From positions 3,138-33,835 of the forward strand of contig DBBT01000037.1 in the NCBI GenBank assembly GCA_002292345.1: 30,698 nucleotides of DNA, given 5' to 3'. Below the pieces are notes generated by a model. It was not told where the DNA came from. It did no database searches and saw nothing but the letters and a program-made list of their open reading frames with translations. The translations under genes were made by a program, and so were the position numbers. This DNA comes from Opitutia bacterium UBA977 (GTDB taxonomy: Bacteria > Verrucomicrobiota > Verrucomicrobiia > Opitutales > Coraliomargaritaceae). The number at the start of each line of letters is the position of its first letter. The stretch's first letter is position 1. Of the stretch, positions 26,967 to 30,698 are shown one piece after another.

Positions 26967-28154
26967 ATGTATCCAAACGACTCTCTCACAAATTGGCATA
27001 GCGGCCAAGGCCACTGGTCTGATGTGCCCGCCGAACAATGGCACGACTGGAAGTGGCAGCTCAAAAATCGGATTACCAAGCTGGAGCAGCTCGAGCAATA
27101 CTTCGAACTGACACCCGACGAGCGCGCAGGTTGCCTGTTTGCCAAAGATAAGCTGGCACTGGCGATCACACCCTACTTTTTCAACCTGATTAACCCGAAC
27201 GATCCGAACGATCCAGTACGACGACAAGTCGTGCCACATGCGGGCGAGATGCAGACCGCGCCCGAGGAGTTGCTCGACCCCGTCGGCGAAGAAAACACCA
27301 AACCGGTCGATGGCATCGTGCACCGCTATCCAGACCGCGTGCTGTTTCTAGTGACCGACCGTTGCGCCGCCTATTGCCGCTATTGCACCCGCAGCCGACT
27401 GGTCTCCAACGCGCAGGATTATAACTTTCACCCAGAGTTCGAAAGCGGCCTCGAATACATCCGCACCCACCCCGAAATCCGCGATGTGCTACTCAGCGGC
27501 GGCGACCCGCTGCTCTTGTCCGACAAAAAAATCGACTACCTACTCGGCGAGCTGCGCAAGATCCCACACCTCGAATTTATCCGCATTGGTTCCCGGATAC
27601 CAGTATTTTTGCCGCAACGCATCACACCCGCGCTGTGCGAAATCTTCAAAAAACACGGTCCGATCTGGCTCAGCATCCATGTCAACCACCCAAACGAATG
27701 CAGCCACGAGCTGCGCGATGCCTGCGAGCGCCTATCCTTTGCGGGCGTGCCGATCGGCAACCAATCGGTGCTGCTCAAACATGTTAACGACGAGGCGGAG
27801 ATTATGAAGTCGCTGATTCACCGCCTGTTAATGATGCGCGTGCGCCCCTACTATCTGTATCAATGCGACCTGATAACCGGCAGTGCTCACCTCCGAGCCG
27901 ACGCCCGCAAAGGAATAGAGATCATTCGCGCCCTGCGTGGCCATACCACTGGGTATGCGATTCCACAGTTCGTCATCGATGCCCCCGGTGGCGGCGGCAA
28001 GATCCCAATTAATCCGGAATACGTGAAGGAGGTGACTGATACGGAAATTATCATGCATAACTTCCAAGGTCAGGAATATCGCTACCCGTTGATCAACGCC
28101 GCGGAACACCCTGTCGATGAGCACACGCCGACCCTCGACCCGATTTTAGTCTAA
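26967..28154 (+). CDS. kamA: L-lysine 2,3-aminomutase, KamA-type radical SAM enzyme
   Basis: Converts L-lysine to beta-lysine using SAM, a [4Fe-4S] cluster and PLP. The cluster motif is CAAYCRYC (C133, C137, C140), followed by SGGDPLLL. The PLP lysine is K345 in APGGGGKIP. Two aspartates that hold the lysine side chain in clostridial KamA correspond to D301 (QCDLITG) and D338 (VIDAPGG), which supports lysine as substrate. At 395 residues it is closer to KamA (about 416) than to the EF-P enzyme EpmB (about 340). No beta-lysine acetyltransferase (ablB) or lysine-degradation gene is adjacent. The 44 bases before the ATG are about 86% pyrimidine. Confidence 0.88.
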   Translation: MYPNDSLTNWHSGQGHWSDVPAEQWHDWKWQLKNRITKLEQLEQYFELTPDERAGCLFAKDKLALAITPYFFNLINPNDPNDPVRRQVVPHAGEMQTAPEELLDPVGEENTKPVDGIVHRYPDRVLFLVTDRCAAYCRYCTRSRLVSNAQDYNFHPEFESGLEYIRTHPEIRDVLLSGGDPLLLSDKKIDYLLGELRKIPHLEFIRIGSRIPVFLPQRITPALCEIFKKHGPIWLSIHVNHPNECSHELRDACERLSFAGVPIGNQSVLLKHVNDEAEIMKSLIHRLLMMRVRPYYLYQCDLITGSAHLRADARKGIEIIRALRGHTTGYAIPQFVIDAPGGGGKIPINPEYVKEVTDTEIIMHNFQGQEYRYPLINAAEHPVDEHTPTLDPILV

Positions 28155-28264
28155 ACGGCACATAGCTTACACAGCCGTAACAATCGGACTCGTTTTAATA
28201 TTGCTGTTCGGACTTTAGCGGTTTTCATCTGGGCTTTCTCGCCAATCAAACCAGAGACAATTAG

Positions 28265-29923
28265 ATGACTACATTTTTTGCGATTTTCGGCGCCCTCGGG
28301 CTCTTCCTCTACGGGATGAAAGTAATGAGCGAGGGCCTGCAGAAGGTCTCTGGCGAAGGACTACGCGCACTCATTCGTAATATGACGCGCAATCGATTCT
28401 CTGGCATTGTCAGCGGCACACTGATGACGACGTTGGTACAGTCCTCCAGTGCCACGACCGTGATGATCGTCAGCTTCGTGAACGCGCGGCTACTGACGCT
28501 CACCGAGTCGATCGGCATGATCATGGGCGCCAACCTCGGCACCACTACCACGTTTTGGATCGTCGCCTTCTTAGGCTTCAAGTTCAGCCTCGCCAAGATC
28601 GCTCTGCCTTGCGTCGGCATCGGTGTGGCAATGATCTTCTTCAAGCGCCCTAAAGTGCGTGATTCAGGTGAAGCGCTGATCGGCTTCGGACTCTTATTCC
28701 TTGGCTTGAGCTTACTGAAAAAAGCCGTGCCGGACGTTAAATCAAATCCTGAAATATTTTCTTTCCTACAGGATTGGAGTGATTTCGGCATGGGCGCGGT
28801 CCCCATTTTCTTTGTCTTTGGCGTGATCCTGACCGTCGTCGTGCAATCGTCTTCCGTCGCGGGTGCGATCACCCTGACTCTTGCCGCCAAGGGTTGGATC
28901 GGCTACGAACACGCGGCCGCCATCGTCCTCGGCGAAAATGTCGGCACCACGATTACCGCCAACCTTGCAGCAATGACTGCTGGCACCGAAGCCAAGCGCG
29001 CCGCCCGTGCCCACTTTATGTTCAACATAGTGGGCGTGCTCTGGATGATTCCATTATTTGGCGTCTTTGCTGGTTTTATCGACAAGATCACACCAGGCGA
29101 TGCCAACGATCCTACCTATACACTCTATCACCTCGCGCTGTTCCACTCGATGTTCAACCTGACAAACATCTGCATACAGGTGCCATTCGTGAAACAGCTG
29201 GCACAAGTCGCCACCAAGATGGTGCGCCAAAAAGAGGGTTCGCCCGAAGAAAGCGAGTTCGTCACTTACCAAGCGCCCAATCTACCGCAAACGGGTGAGA
29301 TTAACCTCGCCGAAGCAGAGCGTGAGATCAAGGGCATGGCCGAGCTCACTCAAGTGATGTTCCGCGGCTTCAACGAAGTATACGAAAACCCCGACAAGGA
29401 CCTGTCCGCCCGCGTCAAAGAGCTTAAAGCAATGGAAGAGCGCAGCGATCGGCTCGCCTTCGACATCACCCAGTATTTGATCTATTGCACCTCTTCAGAG
29501 CTCAGCCGTGAGCGCCTGAATGAAGTGACGGTGATGCTGCGCGTCATCTCTGAACTCGAAGAAATTTGCGATTGTGCCTACAACCTCGTGAGGCTGGCTC
29601 AGTTAAAATACGACAAGCAACGCGTACTTCCCGAGGGCACTCAAGAAGCGATCCAAAACTTCTGTGGCCCAGTCGATCAGTTCATGACCTTCTATATCGA
29701 AAGCCTGAGCCGCAAGGTCACCATGGCTGATATCGAAGTCGCCCAGCAACTCGAAGACACCATCGATGCCTCTCGTAAAAAACTGCGCAAGGAAGCCGTG
29801 CGCCGTATGAGCGACAAGGCCAACATCAAGTCCGAGATGATCTACATCGATATCTTGAATAACATCGAAGGTATCGGCGACCACTCGCTCAACATTCTAA
29901 AGCTGCTCGGTCAAATCGACTAA
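28265..29923 (+). CDS. Na+/phosphate cotransporter (NptA/PNaS family) with PhoU-like domain
   Basis: Sodium-coupled phosphate carrier of the inner membrane. The two inverted membrane repeats each carry the QSSS signature: LVQSSSATTVMIV near 57-69 and VVVQSSSVAGAITL near 190-203. About nine hydrophobic segments fill residues 1-320. The C-terminal 200 residues are soluble and helical (AEREIKGMAELTQVMFRGF, ..ELEEICDCAYNLVRLAQL..), the PhoU-like part seen in many bacterial members. The 552-residue length is normal. It follows kamA after 110 bases; no Pho-box-like sequence was recognised. Family certain, direction of transport inferred. Confidence 0.9.
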   Translation: MTTFFAIFGALGLFLYGMKVMSEGLQKVSGEGLRALIRNMTRNRFSGIVSGTLMTTLVQSSSATTVMIVSFVNARLLTLTESIGMIMGANLGTTTTFWIVAFLGFKFSLAKIALPCVGIGVAMIFFKRPKVRDSGEALIGFGLLFLGLSLLKKAVPDVKSNPEIFSFLQDWSDFGMGAVPIFFVFGVILTVVVQSSSVAGAITLTLAAKGWIGYEHAAAIVLGENVGTTITANLAAMTAGTEAKRAARAHFMFNIVGVLWMIPLFGVFAGFIDKITPGDANDPTYTLYHLALFHSMFNLTNICIQVPFVKQLAQVATKMVRQKEGSPEESEFVTYQAPNLPQTGEINLAEAEREIKGMAELTQVMFRGFNEVYENPDKDLSARVKELKAMEERSDRLAFDITQYLIYCTSSELSRERLNEVTVMLRVISELEEICDCAYNLVRLAQLKYDKQRVLPEGTQEAIQNFCGPVDQFMTFYIESLSRKVTMADIEVAQQLEDTIDASRKKLRKEAVRRMSDKANIKSEMIYIDILNNIEGIGDHSLNILKLLGQID

Positions 29924-29943
29924 GGCGAGAAGACTCGGGTGAG

Positions 29944-29990
29944 CGCTATTGGTTGCGGACAGTCAACCGTAGCGAGCGGCTTTATTACAT
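29944..29990 (+). terminator. Probable terminator after the Na+/phosphate cotransporter gene
   Basis: CGCTAT-T-GGTTG (29944-29955) pairs with CAACCGTAGCG (29964-29974), an 11-bp stem with one bulge and one G-U pair around an 8-nt loop. AGCGGCTTTATTACATTATT follows, T-rich but not a clean run. It lies 20 bases past the stop. Confidence 0.5.
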
Positions 29991-30073
29991 TATTGGATGC
30001 GATCCGTCTTGACGTAAAGCAGTCACTACGACCCTACCTACTTCCAACTGCCGCGCTCAAGCCCGCGAATCAT

Positions 30074-30102
30074 TTGACAATTCCCCGATTGCAGGCGAGA
30101 TA
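30074..30102 (+). promoter_or_regulatory. Candidate promoter of the small exported-protein gene
   Basis: TTGACA (30074-30079), a perfect -35, stands 17 bases before GAGATA (30097-30102), a poor -10. Transcription would start at most a few bases before the ATG at 30111, giving a nearly leaderless message. Confidence 0.35.
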
Positions 30103-30110
30103 GCAAACGA

Positions 30111-30599
30111 ATGAAACGACTTATTTGTAGCGGCGGCATTCTGTTGGCGGTTCTTTGCGGACCTGCCGAACGACGTGTACATGCGAGCGAAACGAGTCTG
30201 CAGCATGCGTTTAGTTCATGGGATCAGTTTTCGTTTAAAATCGATGATACTAAATGCCGTATTGGCATCGCCTCGGTAAAGCTTTCAGTCAGCGAGTTAA
30301 CTCCCCAAGACGGCAACTTGGTTGCCACCTATACCATCAACGTGCCATTGAAACAGTCAGAGAATGACCAAGGCCTGATCGTGCTGCCGATTGATCTCAC
30401 CGTCGATCAGCTACACAAACACGGCGGCGTGCTGCGAGGCAAAGCTCACAGCCACCAAAAAGGAAAAGCACCCAACACCATCATTTGTGAAATTGGTCCC
30501 AATAACACCAAGAGTATCGAGCTCGAAATCATCACTCGCAAGCGCACCTTGAATTTTAAATCACGCTACACCGTGATCGAATCGAACGATCAGAGCTAA
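30111..30599 (+). CDS. Small exported protein of unknown function
   Basis: I do not recognise the family. The 162-residue protein begins with a standard signal peptide: positive MKR, a hydrophobic stretch LICSGGILLAVLCG, and a probable cleavage after VHA at about residue 26, giving a mature periplasmic or secreted protein of about 136 residues. No lipobox is convincing. The mature part has alternating hydrophobic residues suggestive of beta strands (VKLSVSEL, LVATYTINVPL, SIELEIITRK), two cysteines that could form a disulfide (CRIG and IICE), and a basic HxH-rich patch (KAHSHQKGK). It stands alone after the phosphate transporter and before a palindromic repeat. Confidence 0.7.
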   Translation: MKRLICSGGILLAVLCGPAERRVHASETSLQHAFSSWDQFSFKIDDTKCRIGIASVKLSVSELTPQDGNLVATYTINVPLKQSENDQGLIVLPIDLTVDQLHKHGGVLRGKAHSHQKGKAPNTIICEIGPNNTKSIELEIITRKRTLNFKSRYTVIESNDQS

Positions 30600-30620
30600 C
30601 GCGCGGCAGGCGGATATGCC

Positions 30621-30679
30621 GGAGGGGCAGCGTCCCGATGCCCGCACAAAACCAGCGGACATCGAGACGATATCCCTCC
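30621..30679. repeat. REP-like 59-bp imperfect palindrome
   Basis: Left arm 30621-30645 (starts GGAGGGGCAGCGTCC) and right arm 30655-30679 (ends GATATCCCTCC) pair at 20 of 25 positions with one more G-T pair, around the 9-nt loop ACAAAACCA. Three of the mismatches (C-A on this strand) become G-U in minus-strand RNA, the pattern of a structure kept at RNA level. It lies 21 bases past the last stop codon and may be one copy of a dispersed family. Confidence 0.6.
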
Positions 30680-30698
30680 AACAGAGCATCCATTCGTG

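Noticed and set aside
28309..28890. Minus-strand frame of 193 codons inside the phosphate cotransporter gene
   Set aside because: Antisense shadow of a well-supported membrane protein gene.

Overview
This window reads as an ordinary chromosomal stretch of a Gram-negative, rod-forming bacterium. The proteins (AcnB, a full-length KamA, STAS/PP2C partner-switching proteins, mreBCD-mrdA, tandem Kef antiporters), a GC content judged by eye at the low-to-mid 50s, and near-absent Shine-Dalgarno sequences most resemble Verrucomicrobiota of the Opitutales/Coraliomargarita type. That placement is recognition from memory, not a search, and is moderately confident at best. I see no prophage, insertion sequence, CRISPR array, rRNA or tRNA gene.

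Layout. 1-3.3 kb: an RlmB/TrmH-type rRNA methyltransferase (its frame is open to the window edge), a convergent succinate-semialdehyde-type aldehyde dehydrogenase, and a divergent two-domain protein joining a HIGH-type nucleotidyltransferase to a GHMP-kinase-like domain. 3.3-7.3 kb: tyrS, an AhpE/Bcp-like peroxiredoxin, then a STAS protein and a membrane-anchored GAF-PP2C (RsbU-like) phosphatase, which look like two halves of a partner-switching pathway. 7.4-10.2 kb: acnB on the minus strand. 10.2-14.9 kb: a 340-bp divergent control region with a good acnB promoter and several hairpins, then the elongasome operon mreB-mreC-mreD-mrdA with overlapping genes and no rodA. 14.9-17.2 kb, minus strand: an SDR oxidoreductase, ruvC and a TauE/SafE-family permease. 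17.3-21.1 kb: truA, comF, accD and folC. AccD has lost three of the four zinc-ribbon cysteines.

21.1-24.8 kb: a 487-bp gap holding a 15-bp inverted repeat around 320 bp, then two Kef-type antiporter genes joined by a TAATG overlap. 24.8-26.8 kb: a repeat-bearing convergent gap, carA, and an ArsR-family regulator with an unusual cysteine cluster. 27.0-28.2 kb: a KamA-type lysine 2,3-aminomutase. 28.3-29.9 kb: a Na+/phosphate symporter with a PhoU-like tail. 30.1-30.6 kb: a small exported protein of unknown function, followed at the edge by a REP-like 59-bp palindrome.

Most genes are housekeeping: translation and RNA modification (rlmB, tyrS, truA), the TCA cycle (acnB), cell shape and wall (mre/mrdA), fatty acid and folate synthesis (accD, folC), pyrimidine/arginine synthesis (carA), repair (ruvC) and ion or phosphate transport. 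The less ordinary signals are the nucleotidyltransferase-GHMP fusion, the degenerate zinc ribbon of AccD, pyrimidine-rich leaders where ribosome binding sites should be, and a set of intergenic palindromes and short direct repeats. I found no clear new multi-gene system.
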